Assembly: GCF_000478925.1 (NCBI RefSeq)
Contig: NZ_AP013072.1
Coordinates: 1,280,501-1,344,500 of the forward strand
Length of the DNA stretch: 64,000 nucleotides
Source of the DNA: Streptococcus anginosus subsp. whileyi MAS624
Lineage (GTDB): Bacteria; Bacillota; Bacilli; Lactobacillales; Streptococcaceae
Reading direction: 5' to 3'
Below, piece after piece: positions 35,954-49,699 of the stretch. The position numbers and the translations under genes are program-made. A model generated the notes under the pieces. The model saw nothing but the letters and a program-made list of their open reading frames with translations, had not been told where the DNA came from and did not search any database. Position 1 is the first letter of the stretch, and each line of letters begins with the position of its first letter.

Positions 35954-37456
35954 TTAACGGACTGTACGGATACGCATTGTGTTTGTTCCACCAGTTCCGA
36001 CCGGAACACCAGCTACAATCACAATATTGTCGCCAGATTTCACAAGACCACTTTCAAGAGCAACTTTTTCAGCAACTTCAAACATATCATCAGTAGATGC
36101 AGGTTTTTCAGTTACTACTGGAATAACACCCCAGTTCAACATCAATGAACGTTGTGTCAATTCATCAAATGTAATTGCCAAGATGTCAGCATCTGGACGA
36201 TATTTAGAAATCAAACGAGCTGTATTTCCTGATTCAGTCATTGTTACAACCAATTTGATGTCCATTGAGTTTGTAGCATCTTTAACAGCTGAAGCCACAA
36301 CTTCTGTCTTAGAACTACGTGCGTAATCAACTGATGACAAGCGTCCATACTCGTTCAATAGAGTTTGAGCGTTTTTATCAATTGTAGCCATTGTTGTTAC
36401 AGATTCAAGTGGGTATTTACCATTTGCAGATTCACCTGAAAGCATTGTTGCATCTGTTCCGTCAATAACAGCGTTAAATACGTCTGATACTTCTGAACGA
36501 GTCGCACGTGGTTTTTCAGTCATTGTTTCAAGCATGTTTGTTGCTGTGATCGCAATTTTACCAACTGCATTGACTTTTGTGATAATCATTTTTTGGTAAA
36601 CTGGAACCATTTCAAATGGTACTTCAATACCCATATCACCACGAGCAATCATGATACCGTCCGCTACTTCAAGGATTTCATCCAAGTTTTCGATACCTTG
36701 TTGGTTTTCGATTTTAGCGAACAATTTCACATGTCCATTACCGGTTTCTTCACAGATTGCACGAACTTCGTTGACGTCTTTTGCAGTACGTACGAATGAA
36801 ATAGCGATAAAGTTGATTCCTTGTTCAAGACCAAAACGAATATCGTCATTGTCACGTTCAGCAAGTGCTGGGAAAGGAATTTTTGTATTTGGAATATTAA
36901 CACCTTTTTGTTTAGCGATAATACCGTCGTTTTCAACTTCTACTTCAAATTCACGTGTAGCAGGATCTTTTGCAATCACGCGAAGACCAAGTTTACCGTC
37001 ATCAACAAGAACTTGTTTTCCAACTTCAACATCGTCATAGATATCAAGTGCACCAGCAACATTCAATGCGATAACTTCACGAGTTGATTTGATACCTTGT
37101 TTAGTTGCAACACGGATTTTTTCACCTGTTTTGTAAGAATATTCTTTAGCATCGCCTTCAAATAATTCTGTACGGATTTCAGGACCTTTAGTGTCAAGAA
37201 GGTAACCAACTTTTTGACCAGCAATTTCTTCAGCACGATGAACAGTAGCCATACGGTCACCTTGCTCTGCGTGGTCACCATGTGAGAAGTTGAAACGGAA
37301 AGTGTTAGCTCCAGCTTCGATCAATTTAGCGATATTTTGCGCTGATGCTTCAACGTCAAGCTTTTCACCCCAATATCCGTCTTCACCGAATCTTTTACCA
37401 CCACGGATTTCTACCGCAGGACCTAAAGTTGCAACGATTTTTACACGTTTATTCAT
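35954..37456 (-). CDS. pyk: Pyruvate kinase
   Basis: 500-aa enzyme converting phosphoenolpyruvate and ADP to pyruvate and ATP, the last step of glycolysis. Landmarks: KIVATLGPA near 5-13, FRFNFSHGDH near 53-62, the catalytic segment FAKIENQQGIENLDEI near 250-265, MIARGDMGIEVP near 272-283 and the C-terminal allosteric domain from about 370. Full length. It follows pfkA by 59 bases in the pfkA-pyk arrangement of streptococci. Codon use looks strongly biased, as expected for a highly expressed gene (repeated GTT/GAA/AAA choices), but I did not compute it. Confidence 0.97.
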   Translation of the reverse strand: MNKRVKIVATLGPAVEIRGGKRFGEDGYWGEKLDVEASAQNIAKLIEAGANTFRFNFSHGDHAEQGDRMATVHRAEEIAGQKVGYLLDTKGPEIRTELFEGDAKEYSYKTGEKIRVATKQGIKSTREVIALNVAGALDIYDDVEVGKQVLVDDGKLGLRVIAKDPATREFEVEVENDGIIAKQKGVNIPNTKIPFPALAERDNDDIRFGLEQGINFIAISFVRTAKDVNEVRAICEETGNGHVKLFAKIENQQGIENLDEILEVADGIMIARGDMGIEVPFEMVPVYQKMIITKVNAVGKIAITATNMLETMTEKPRATRSEVSDVFNAVIDGTDATMLSGESANGKYPLESVTTMATIDKNAQTLLNEYGRLSSVDYARSSKTEVVASAVKDATNSMDIKLVVTMTESGNTARLISKYRPDADILAITFDELTQRSLMLNWGVIPVVTEKPASTDDMFEVAEKVALESGLVKSGDNIVIVAGVPVGTGGTNTMRIRTVR

Positions 37457-37515
37457 GATATATGAAAACTCCTTTTTATTTAAATGGTCTTTATGACCAG
37501 AATAACAAATTAAAA

Positions 37516-41710
<4,195 letters not shown>

Positions 41711-41800
41711 GGCATCCTCCTTTGATCCTTCTTTTTTCTATTATACTAAATTTCCGGCTTGCTTGCTAAAGAAAAAATAATAGAAGTTTTTTCTAAAGGC

Positions 41801-41829
41801 TTGCTATTTTTTAAAAAATATTGTATTAT
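41801..41829 (+). promoter_or_regulatory. Predicted promoter of the YtrA-type operon
   Basis: TTGCTA, 17-base spacer, TATTAT (41824-41829), about 37 bases before the ATG at 41866. Confidence 0.6.
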
Positions 41830-41865
41830 TTAATTAGAACAAAGATACAGAAGAAAGGAGAAATT

Positions 41866-42231
41866 ATGAGTTGGACTTTTGATAATAATCTTCCCATTTA
41901 TTTGCAAATCATGGACAGGATAAAACTACAAATCATCTCCAATCAACTGCATGCTGGCGAAAAGCTACCTGCTGTTAGAGAATTGACTGCTGAAGCGGGG
42001 GTCAATCCAAATACAATCCAGCGTGCTTTATCTGACTTGGAAAAGAAAGGGTTTGTCTATTCTCAACGAACATCAGGACGTTTCGTCACAGATAACCGCG
42101 ACTTGATTTTACAAGCAAGACAAAAACTTTCTGAGGAGGAAGTAAGAAAATTTGTAGAAAATATGACTCGCTTCGGTTATCACAAAGACGAATTACCAAC
42201 TATCATTGCAGATTATATAAAAGGAGTTTAG
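41866..42231 (+). CDS. GntR-family (YtrA-type) transcriptional repressor
   Basis: 121-aa GntR regulator of the short YtrA class: an N-terminal winged helix (about 10-75: LPIYLQIMDRIKLQI, LPAVRELTAEAGVNPNTIQRA) with only a short helical tail instead of an effector domain. YtrA-type proteins repress the ABC operon they head, in response to cell-wall antibiotics. ATG at 41866 follows AAAGGAG by 5-6 bases; the upstream frame lacks a site. It is 3 bases from the ATPase gene. Confidence 0.92.
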   Translation: MSWTFDNNLPIYLQIMDRIKLQIISNQLHAGEKLPAVRELTAEAGVNPNTIQRALSDLEKKGFVYSQRTSGRFVTDNRDLILQARQKLSEEEVRKFVENMTRFGYHKDELPTIIADYIKGV

Positions 42232-42234
42232 GAA

Positions 42235-42930
42235 ATGGTATTACTTGCATTTGAAAACGTCTCAAAATCATATGGCAGCACACCTGCTTTAGAGCACATC
42301 AATTTTGAAATTGAAGCTGGAAAAATTATCGGCTTACTTGGTCCAAACGGCTCTGGAAAAACAACAATGATTAAACTTATCAACGGTTTGCTTCAGCCAA
42401 ATGACGGAAAAATCCTCATCAATGGGCTTCAACCGTCTTCAGAAACCAAGAAAATCGTATCTTATTTGCCAGATACGACTTACCTGAATGAAAATATGAA
42501 AGTCAAAGATGCTTTGCAATACTTTCAAGCCTTCTATGCAGACTTTGAGATAGAGCGTGCACAGGCACTCTTGCAAGATCTTCATATTGACGAAAATCTG
42601 GCATTCAAAAAATTATCCAAAGGAAATAAAGAAAAAGTTCAGTTGATTTTAGTCATGAGCCGCCAAGCCAAACTGTATGTTCTGGATGAACCTATTGGAG
42701 GGGTTGACCCAGCAGCGCGGGACTACATTCTAAAGACGATTATCAACAATTACTCACCTAGCGCTTCTGTTCTCATTTCAACACATTTGATTTCAGATAT
42801 TGAACCAATCCTAGATGAAATTATCTTTATTGATAATGGCAAGATTGTTCGACAAGGGAATGTAGATGATATTCGCCATGAGTCTGGTGAATCTATTGAC
42901 CAGCTCTTCCGCCAAGAATTTAAGGCTTAG
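42235..42930 (+). CDS. ABC transporter ATP-binding protein (YtrB-like)
   Basis: 231-aa ATPase of the Ytr/Bcr exporter type. Walker A GPNGSGKTT near 37-45, LSKGNKEKVQL in place of the LSGGQ signature (near 127-137), Walker B LYVLDEPIGGVDPAARD and ISTHLI. The SKGN variant of the signature is usual in this subfamily. It lies between the GntR repressor and the permease, with gaps of 3 and 17 bases, in one operon. Confidence 0.9.
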   Translation: MVLLAFENVSKSYGSTPALEHINFEIEAGKIIGLLGPNGSGKTTMIKLINGLLQPNDGKILINGLQPSSETKKIVSYLPDTTYLNENMKVKDALQYFQAFYADFEIERAQALLQDLHIDENLAFKKLSKGNKEKVQLILVMSRQAKLYVLDEPIGGVDPAARDYILKTIINNYSPSASVLISTHLISDIEPILDEIIFIDNGKIVRQGNVDDIRHESGESIDQLFRQEFKA

Positions 42931-42947
42931 AACAAAGGAGATTGACT

Positions 42948-43745
42948 ATGTTTTGGAATTTATTAAAATACGAATTTAAAAATGTGAACAAGTGGTATTT
43001 AGGTTTATACGGAATCGTGCTATTTTTATCCGTTAGTATCGGGCTTTGGCTTGGACAGTTGGCAAATGGAAGGAACTTTTTCGACCGTTTGCAGTCTTCT
43101 ACTAATGAAGCAGGGAGTATGACAAGTACTTTCTTCGGTTTTACAATGCTGATTTTCTCAGGTCTCCTTGTAGCACTTGCCATTTCAACACTCTTTCTGA
43201 TTATTCGTCGCTTTAAAAATAGTGTTTATGAAAGAGAAGGATATCTAACGCTCACTTTACCAGTTAACGAACATCAAATTATCCTCTCAAAATTACTCGG
43301 TGCTGTTATATGGACGATTCTTAGCACACTTGCATTGTTTCTTAGCTTTGGAATCATTGTTCTTATCATAGGGGTAGCTTCTCATACACAATTTGAAATG
43401 GGAACAGTTCTACAATTATTCGGCAAGCACTTTTGGGAAATTGCTAGTGAACTATTGAAATCACTTGGATACTATCTTGTAGCCCTTATTCCAAATATCC
43501 TATTGATTTATCTTTCTATCTCTATTGGTCAACTCTTCCAAGACCACCGCGCCGCTATAGCCTTTCTAGCTTATTTTGGAATTCAATTTGCTCTGATTAT
43601 TGCTGCTAATCTATATGTTTCAGCCTTCCCATCACTTTCAACTTCTTTAGGTAGTTTGAGCGGAGTCATAACCTCTCTTCTTTTGGGACTTATCTACTAT
43701 GCCGGAACGTATTACATCCTCAAAAATAAAGTGAATTTGCAGTAG
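42948..43745 (+). CDS. ABC transporter permease (YtrC/BcrB-like)
   Basis: 265-aa integral membrane protein with about six hydrophobic segments (about 20-40, 60-85, 110-135, 140-170, 180-205, 235-255). The EYEREGYLTLTLPV-type cytoplasmic loop (YEREGYLTLTLPVNEHQI near 84-101) is typical for ABC-2-type permeases. ATG at 42948 has AAAGGAG 6-7 bases upstream; the TTG two codons earlier is not needed. The export substrate is unknown, and a role in response to envelope stress is inferred from the YtrA-type repressor. Confidence 0.88.
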   Translation: MFWNLLKYEFKNVNKWYLGLYGIVLFLSVSIGLWLGQLANGRNFFDRLQSSTNEAGSMTSTFFGFTMLIFSGLLVALAISTLFLIIRRFKNSVYEREGYLTLTLPVNEHQIILSKLLGAVIWTILSTLALFLSFGIIVLIIGVASHTQFEMGTVLQLFGKHFWEIASELLKSLGYYLVALIPNILLIYLSISIGQLFQDHRAAIAFLAYFGIQFALIIAANLYVSAFPSLSTSLGSLSGVITSLLLGLIYYAGTYYILKNKVNLQ

Positions 43746-43780
43746 ATAACACAAGCTGTAGCAATACTTAGATAAACAAT

Positions 43781-43817
43781 AAAGTCATGAGATTCATCTT
43801 ACTCATGACTTTTTTAT
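43781..43817 (+). terminator. Terminator after the YtrA-type operon
   Basis: AAAGTCATGAG/CTCATGACTTT perfect 11-base stem, 10-base loop, then TTTTTATTAT. Confidence 0.92.
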
Positions 43818-43834
43818 TATGTGACTTTCAGTCC

Positions 43835-43858
43835 GTCTCGCGGCCTTCGGTGCGAGAC
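43835..43858. repeat. Hairpin between convergent genes
   Basis: GTCTCGC/GCGAGAC with a GC-rich loop. The GC content stands out against surrounding AT-rich DNA. There is no T-tract, so it may be part of a terminator pair or a small intergenic repeat. Confidence 0.5.
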
Positions 43859-43880
43859 AAATAAATAGTTCATCTAAAAT

Positions 43881-46115
43881 TTAGTTTGAAAATTCATCTT
43901 TTTCTATCAGATAATCATAAATTTCCTGCACCGTTCCTAGAGCCATAAGCTCCTGCTCCTTGACTGTTTTCTTCAGTTCTTGATAAATATGGCTGTTTTC
44001 AATAGCCTTTTTTTCTGCTTTTTTGTTTACTTGCATCACTCCATCTTGAATTGTCACAAAGTCCAGCTCTTCAAATATCTGAATCATCTTGATGAGTAGA
44101 ATTGGGTCAATCTTGAGATAAGCAGCTAGTTCTTTGAGCTTATAACGAATGTCAAACTCTGGAAATTGATAAATTGTTTTATAGAGTTTTGCAAACTGGT
44201 CTCTCGTTCCGAAACCTGTCAGATAATAGGGCTGAGCAATCTCATTTTTAAAGTAAATTGCTTCAAAATGTCCTTGCTGAATGATTACTTTGAGCTGATT
44301 TAGGCGTTCAGGCAAGTCATACACCACAACTGCCCTGCTCTTTTCCAAATTAGGCATTTCTTCTGAAAAACGCAGGACGGGCACATTTTCAGGCAAAGGA
44401 GCATTTTTACCTCGGATATTAAAGAGCTGAATCCCATTGACCCTAGCATCCACCAGCATAAGCTGGAGACTAGTTTGACCATTCCATTTATTGACCGACA
44501 GAGTAACCGCCAGCTCTAAGTTTTTAGTTTGGGAAAATTCTGTTGCAAGATTACCTAGACCAAAAGCTACGACCTCAAAAACTGCGTCAGCCTGAGAAAT
44601 TTTCAGCTTAAGGTGAGTATTCCCTGCTCCCATGGTGCGGGCATTTTCAATTTTAAAATCTTTCAAATAAAAAACAGGCTTTTTATTGTCCATGCCAAAA
44701 GGAGCTAACTTTTCAAAGTTTTTGAGGGTCTCTAGTGTCAAATCTGGCAAGGATAATTCCTCATCCAAAAAGAGCTCATTCTTAGTGGACAAATCCACTT
44801 GATTATCTTCAATATATGCTACCAAAACCTGACTGAGTGCTTCTAACTTGCTGGCCTCTAGAGTCATCCCAGCTGCCCCTGCATGCCCACCAAAAGCCAC
44901 AAATAAATCTCGATGAGGGTCTAACGCTTCAAAAATATCAACTGCTTCAATGCTGCGGGCGCTGCCTTTTGCCAAATCATTTTCAATATTCAAGACGATG
45001 ACCGGCTGGTGTAATTCTTCCAAAAGCCGACCTGCCACAATTCCCAAAACACCTAGATTCCAACCTTCACCGGCTAGAACCTGAATAGGTTTATTGAGAT
45101 CAATCATGGTTTTTGCTTCATCATAGATCTTCTGAACAATCTCTTTGCGCTCTTCATTTTTCTGGTTGATCATCAGAGCAATATCACGTGCTTCTTCCTC
45201 ATCAAAGCCTGTCAGAAGTTCAATAGCAGGATTTGGATCATCCAATCGACCTAGAGCATTGAGTCTAGGGGCTATCTGAAAACCAACTGTTTCTTCATCC
45301 ACTTCATTTTCCTGAATACCTGCAATCTTAAAAAGCTCCTGCAAGCCGATTCGTTGAGTGTTTTTGAGGACGCTTAACCCATATTTAACCAGAATGCGAT
45401 TTTCATCCGTTAGACTGACCATATCTGCAATAGTCCCAATAGCGACTAAATCTAGCAACTCTACTTGCACTTCTTCTAAAAGCGCGGTTGCTAGCTTAAA
45501 AGCCACACCGCAGCCAGCTAAATGTTTAAAAGGATATTCAGCTTCCGGATGTTCTGGGTGGACAATTGCATAAGCATCAGGAAGTACCTCTGGCATAGAA
45601 TGGTGATCCGTCACAATGACATCCACTCCCATAGACTGAGCTAGTTCGATTGCTTCATGTCCTGCAACTCCATTATCCACTGTAACGATGAGTGAAATTC
45701 CCTGATTTTCAATAAAATACTTGTAAACACTCGCGTTAGGACCATAACCGTCTGTAAATCGATTGGGCAAATAGACCTGACACTCTGCTCCAAGTTGTTC
45801 TAGTGCTTCTTTAACAATAGAAGCCGAAGTCATGCCATCCGCATCATAATCGCCATAAATCAAGATCTGCTCATAATTTTCAATTGCTTGACGAATGCGC
45901 GTCACTGCCTTATCCATATCATGTAATTCATAAGGATCATGCAGCTGGTCCAAACTAGGCTCTAGAAAATCTCGCAGCGCTTCTTCTGTCTGGATTCCTC
46001 TCTGGTAAACCAGATTAGCTACCGAAGCCTCCAAGCCAAGTTTTTTAGCTTTTTTAATAAAGCTCTCATCTGAAAAATTTGTGGCAATCTGCCAATCATA
46101 TTTTGATGTAATCAT
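43881..46115 (-). CDS. recJ: Single-stranded-DNA-specific exonuclease RecJ
   Basis: 5'-3' ssDNA exonuclease of the DHH family for recombination and mismatch repair. The 744-aa protein has DHH motifs ILIYGDYDADGMTSASI near 77-93 and VTDHHSMPE near 153-161, DHHA1-type GGHAGAAGMTL near 405-415, and a C-terminal extension of about 180 residues typical of Firmicutes. I chose ATG at 46115, which begins MITSKYDWQ like its relatives; TTG seven codons upstream is possible and the SD site is weak either way. Last gene of the miaA-recJ operon. Confidence 0.93.
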   Translation of the reverse strand: MITSKYDWQIATNFSDESFIKKAKKLGLEASVANLVYQRGIQTEEALRDFLEPSLDQLHDPYELHDMDKAVTRIRQAIENYEQILIYGDYDADGMTSASIVKEALEQLGAECQVYLPNRFTDGYGPNASVYKYFIENQGISLIVTVDNGVAGHEAIELAQSMGVDVIVTDHHSMPEVLPDAYAIVHPEHPEAEYPFKHLAGCGVAFKLATALLEEVQVELLDLVAIGTIADMVSLTDENRILVKYGLSVLKNTQRIGLQELFKIAGIQENEVDEETVGFQIAPRLNALGRLDDPNPAIELLTGFDEEEARDIALMINQKNEERKEIVQKIYDEAKTMIDLNKPIQVLAGEGWNLGVLGIVAGRLLEELHQPVIVLNIENDLAKGSARSIEAVDIFEALDPHRDLFVAFGGHAGAAGMTLEASKLEALSQVLVAYIEDNQVDLSTKNELFLDEELSLPDLTLETLKNFEKLAPFGMDNKKPVFYLKDFKIENARTMGAGNTHLKLKISQADAVFEVVAFGLGNLATEFSQTKNLELAVTLSVNKWNGQTSLQLMLVDARVNGIQLFNIRGKNAPLPENVPVLRFSEEMPNLEKSRAVVVYDLPERLNQLKVIIQQGHFEAIYFKNEIAQPYYLTGFGTRDQFAKLYKTIYQFPEFDIRYKLKELAAYLKIDPILLIKMIQIFEELDFVTIQDGVMQVNKKAEKKAIENSHIYQELKKTVKEQELMALGTVQEIYDYLIEKDEFSN

Positions 46116-46221
46116 GCTTTTATCTTTCTGTTGCAATATAAAGTCTATTATAACACGAAAAGACTAGCTTTCACTAGCCCAAACCTCCAATTTTATACAC
46201 ATACATTTACCTAATAGCCTT

Positions 46222-46629
46222 TTAACCTACATAAATCAAACCTGTGCAATTCAAATCTGACAATTCTCGAAATCCTAAAGAGCGATAAAAGGCTAAATTT
46301 TTGTCTGACTGCTCTGTTACTAGCTGAATCTGATAAACATCTGCAAATGTCTCCAGCGTTTGTCGAACCAATTCTCGACCGATACCTTGGCGCTGATAAG
46401 ACGGAAAAACTAACAAGTCCTGAATGAAAACACTAGAAAATCCGTCTCCGACTGCTCGAAGGAGACCAACTAACCGTTCCCCATCATAGGCTGATACAGT
46501 AAACAGTGAATGCTGAAACGCTTGCTTTAACATATCTGCTCGTTCTGAATAGTTAGTCCAGCTAACAGATTGGTAAAGCGGAAGCAAGTCTTCAATAGCA
46601 ATTTGTCTATTTGCAAAATAATGAATCAT
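46222..46629 (-). CDS. GNAT acetyltransferase
   Basis: 135-aa GNAT enzyme with the acetyl-CoA loop FPSYQRQGIGRELVRQ near 70-85. ATG at 46629 is preceded by AAAGGAGAC, which lies inside the end of the upstream methyltransferase gene, so they overlap by 23 bases. Acceptor substrate unknown. It belongs to a small group of three genes (this one, the methyltransferase and the phosphatase) inserted in a conserved rnz-recJ neighbourhood. Confidence 0.85.
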   Translation of the reverse strand: MIHYFANRQIAIEDLLPLYQSVSWTNYSERADMLKQAFQHSLFTVSAYDGERLVGLLRAVGDGFSSVFIQDLLVFPSYQRQGIGRELVRQTLETFADVYQIQLVTEQSDKNLAFYRSLGFRELSDLNCTGLIYVG

Positions 46630-47344
46630 TCTTGTCTCCTTTTTGTAGCCAGATATGCTGAAAAGCGGCAATATCTCGATAAGGAGACTGTTGGCAAACT
46701 ACAAGCTCTACCTCCAGCATCTTTTCCCGCCAGTCATTAGCAGTCTTCACTGCATTGTCTTGCAGACCATAGAAAATTCGGATTCCTTGATAGTCCTGAA
46801 CATTCAGTTCAATGTCAGCTTTTTGTAATAAGTCTGCTATTTCATAATAGGTTGCTTGCCCCATTGTATGTGATTGATAGGACTTACCTGATAATAAATC
46901 CAATGCTAAATTTGTATCATTTGCAAACACAACCGTCTGCATAATCCGCCCCACTTCATTGTGCTTGATGAGAGAAATCTGTCCGCCTTTTTTCAGCAAT
47001 CTGCTAAATTCAGCTAAATAAAGGGCTGGTTCATCCACATACTCCAGAACATTGTGGCAAATAATCAGGTCAAAACGAGCACTTGGAATTTCCTTCAACA
47101 ATTCCAGACTGCCTTGTAGTTGATGATAATGAAAATTCTGCTTCCGCTCTGCAACCATCTCGTCATTTGGTTCTATGGCTGTTACCTGATTGTTTTGTGC
47201 TAAAAAATTCGCCACCAGACCAAAACCACTACCGAAATCCAGTACTTCCTTATTTTTTATATGGGCTAGCTGAGCAAAGAGAATATCATAATAAAGCTTG
47301 CCCCATGGTTGATTTACAAATGCCTTGTAAGCTGTCACATCCAT
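46607..47344 (-). CDS. Class I SAM-dependent methyltransferase
   Basis: 245-aa methyltransferase with SAM motif I VLDFGSGFGLVANFLA near 34-49, an acidic end of strand 2 (AIEPNDEM near 55-62) and motif IV-like DLIICHNVLEYVDEP near 92-106. Resembles SmtA/CmoM-type enzymes acting on RNA or small molecules, but no specific substrate can be assigned. It lies between the SDR gene and the GNAT gene, overlapping the latter, and is not usually found in the pneumococcal version of this operon as I remember it. Confidence 0.85.
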   Translation of the reverse strand: MDVTAYKAFVNQPWGKLYYDILFAQLAHIKNKEVLDFGSGFGLVANFLAQNNQVTAIEPNDEMVAERKQNFHYHQLQGSLELLKEIPSARFDLIICHNVLEYVDEPALYLAEFSRLLKKGGQISLIKHNEVGRIMQTVVFANDTNLALDLLSGKSYQSHTMGQATYYEIADLLQKADIELNVQDYQGIRIFYGLQDNAVKTANDWREKMLEVELVVCQQSPYRDIAAFQHIWLQKGDKNDSLFCK

Positions 47345-47353
47345 AAATTTCTC

Positions 47354-48109
47354 CTATTTATAATTAAACATTTTACTAGCTAGTTTGTCACCAATATTTG
47401 GAAAAAGTGTGTAAAGTTTGTGGGCTGCTTTCAGGGCAAAAGGCATCGTCAGCTCCCGCTTCTTTTTCCCAAAATTGTCCACAATTTGCTTAGCGACTAC
47501 ATCTGCTTCTAAAATATACTTATCAACTGCCTTAACATAACTGCCATCAGGGTCAGCTTTGTCGAAGAAAGCCGTTTTAATCGGTCCTGAATTAACCGTC
47601 GTCACATAGACATTGTAAGGCATCAACTCTAAACGCAAAGCATTGGAAAAGCCAATCCCAGCAAACTTGGTAGCCGAGTAAAGACTGGATTTGGCACTGG
47701 CAATCAGCCCAGCTGTGCTAACAAGATTGACAATATGCCCATGCCCCGCTTGCTTCATCTGCTCTCCAAATAGACGAGACAGGTTCATGAGAGCAAACGT
47801 ATTGACTTCAAACATGGCATGAATATCCTCGTTGCTAATCTTGTCAAATTCCTCAAAAATACCGTAACCAGCATTGTTGACTAGAACATCCACCTGAGCA
47901 TACTTCTGGTAAATTTCTTCAGTAAAAGCTTCTAAAGCTTTGTAATCTGTAATATCTAACTCAACTAATTCACAATGCGCATGATTTGAATAAAGTTTTG
48001 TTAATTTTTCTAGGCTGCGTCCCACTAAAATCAGCTGGTCATTTGGCAATAACTTCACCATTTCCTGTGCCACACCGCCACTAGCTCCTGTAATAACGAC
48101 TGTTCGCAT
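47354..48109 (-). CDS. Short-chain dehydrogenase/reductase
   Basis: 251-aa SDR with the cofactor motif TGASGGVAQEMV near 6-17 (TGxxxGxA), NNAGYG near 81-86, and the active-site Ser and YSATKFA near 137-155. The VGRSLEK segment near residue 32 suggests NADP preference, an inference. Substrate unknown. It is a conserved member of the rnz-SDR-recJ neighbourhood in streptococci, 9 bases after the phosphatase gene. Confidence 0.88.
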   Translation of the reverse strand: MRTVVITGASGGVAQEMVKLLPNDQLILVGRSLEKLTKLYSNHAHCELVELDITDYKALEAFTEEIYQKYAQVDVLVNNAGYGIFEEFDKISNEDIHAMFEVNTFALMNLSRLFGEQMKQAGHGHIVNLVSTAGLIASAKSSLYSATKFAGIGFSNALRLELMPYNVYVTTVNSGPIKTAFFDKADPDGSYVKAVDKYILEADVVAKQIVDNFGKKKRELTMPFALKAAHKLYTLFPNIGDKLASKMFNYK

Positions 48110-48118
48110 GTGTTCTCC

Positions 48119-48727
48119 TTATTTTTCTTCTAAAAAATCCGTTTGGTTTTCAACTTCAAAAGCAAGCGTTTTTGTATTCAATAGACTAATGCTGCAATGT
48201 TTGACGTGGAATAGATTGCTTTTATTCGTCCATTCTATCTGGTTCACTAAATGATAGATAATGTTAATCACTCCACCATGTGTGACCACAATTTGTGTCT
48301 CATCTGAATTATTATTTTCCTGCAAGAAGCGTTGAAACCAAGTTTTTATCCGTTGATAAAATTCTCTCGGACTTTCTCCATTTGGATAATGCTCGTCCAT
48401 TGCAAGACTTCTAAAATAAAGATGAGGAAATTTTTGATCAGCCTCGCTATTTAACATTCCTGCCAAATCGCCATTATTCGTTTCTCGTAAGGTGCTTACT
48501 TTCTCCAATGGCAGCTGAAGCTTCTCTGCTAAAATCATTGCAGTCGTCTCAGCTCTTTTCAAATCACTCGTAATCACTTTCGTAAAGTGATAGTTTTCTT
48601 TGTGCTGAGCTAAGTAATTTGCCAATGTTTCTGCTTCCCTTTTTCCCTCAGAAAGAAGATCAAGCTGACTCCAGCCACCTCTATGTTGAGCAGAATCTTT
48701 TCCATGTCTTACAAATAGTATTTTCAT
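48119..48727 (-). CDS. Histidine phosphatase family protein
   Basis: 202-aa member of the phosphoglycerate-mutase-like family: FVRHGKDSAQH near 5-15 (catalytic His 8), RAETTAMILAEKL near 59-71, and VVTHGGVINIIYHLV near 150-164 (second His). Lys replaces the more common Glu or Gln in RHGx. Activity could be against phosphosugars or nucleotides; not assignable. It is 33 bases after rnz and 10 before the SDR gene. Confidence 0.85.
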   Translation of the reverse strand: MKILFVRHGKDSAQHRGGWSQLDLLSEGKREAETLANYLAQHKENYHFTKVITSDLKRAETTAMILAEKLQLPLEKVSTLRETNNGDLAGMLNSEADQKFPHLYFRSLAMDEHYPNGESPREFYQRIKTWFQRFLQENNNSDETQIVVTHGGVINIIYHLVNQIEWTNKSNLFHVKHCSISLLNTKTLAFEVENQTDFLEEK

Positions 48728-48759
48728 GCGTTCCTTTCATTTTGCTCTTCTATTTAGAT

Positions 48760-49689
48760 TTATATCTCTACTTCCTCTAAATCCTTGACCAAGTGGACGT
48801 TTTCAAAAATAGAACTGGCATCACTACGCATTTGCCCAATATCCTTTGATAGAAAACGCGCGCTGATATGGTTGAGCAGGAGACGCTTAACACCAGCCTC
48901 TCTAGCGACTTCTGCTGCTTGCATATTGGTAGAGTGACCGTGATTGCGAGCGATTTTCTCATCTCCTTTGCCATAAGTGGACTCATGTACCAAGACGTCT
49001 GCATTAACAGCAAGCCGCACACTGGCATGCGTTTTACGCGTATCTCCCAGAATAGTAATGATCTTGCCAGGTCGTGGAGCTGAAATGTAATCCGCTGCTA
49101 TAATCTTCGTCCCGTCTTCCAGTACTACATCTTTTCCATTTTTCACCTTACCAAAGAGAGGTCCAAAAGGAAGACCAGCAGCTTTCAATTTCTCAGCATC
49201 TAACGTTCCTTCTAAATCTTTCTGCATAACGCGATAACCTACACAAAAAATGCTGTGGTCTAGCTTTTCTGCATAAACCGTAAATTTGTCAGTTTCCAAA
49301 ATTTTTCCTAAGTGTTTTTCGTCAAATTCATGAAAATGAATCCGATAAGGCAGGCGCGAACCCGACACTCGCAGACTCGTCATGACAAAATTTTTAATGC
49401 CAATCGGTCCATATATTTCAATATCTGTTTGCTCTTCATTAGCTTGAAATGATCGAGTGGATAAAAAGCCCGGTAGACCAAAAATATGATCCCCATGCAA
49501 ATGAGTGATAAAAATCTTTCTAATCTTTCTGGGACGAATCGTCGTCTCTAAAATGCGATTCTGGGTTCCTTCACCACAATCAAACATCCAGATTTCATTG
49601 ATTTCATCCAACAGTTTCAAAACCAGACTGGATACGTTGCGAGCCTTAGACGGCTGACCTGCTCCTGTACCTAAAAATTGTAGTTGCAT
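48760..49689 (-). CDS. rnz: Ribonuclease Z
   Basis: 309-aa metallo-beta-lactamase-fold endonuclease that matures tRNA 3' ends. It shows [16 protein letters not shown] near 5-20, the zinc motif [15 protein letters not shown] near 62-76, [10 protein letters not shown] near 205-215 and the flexible-arm region near 150-180. Length and motifs are those of the short bacterial form. It is preceded by a conserved hypothetical gene (10-base gap) in the miaA operon, a link in tRNA maturation. Confidence 0.95.
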   Translation of the reverse strand: MQLQFLGTGAGQPSKARNVSSLVLKLLDEINEIWMFDCGEGTQNRILETTIRPRKIRKIFITHLHGDHIFGLPGFLSTRSFQANEEQTDIEIYGPIGIKNFVMTSLRVSGSRLPYRIHFHEFDEKHLGKILETDKFTVYAEKLDHSIFCVGYRVMQKDLEGTLDAEKLKAAGLPFGPLFGKVKNGKDVVLEDGTKIIAADYISAPRPGKIITILGDTRKTHASVRLAVNADVLVHESTYGKGDEKIARNHGHSTNMQAAEVAREAGVKRLLLNHISARFLSKDIGQMRSDASSIFENVHLVKDLEEVEI

Positions 49690-49699
49690 CTTTTTCTTT

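Noticed and set aside
35979..37087. Several long plus-strand frames opposite pyk
   Set aside because: Codon bias of a highly expressed gene leaves antisense frames open; none has a ribosome-binding site or recognisable protein.
43835..43858. CRISPR-like or Rho-independent signal
   Set aside because: A single GC-rich hairpin without repeats or T-tract; reported only as a hairpin.
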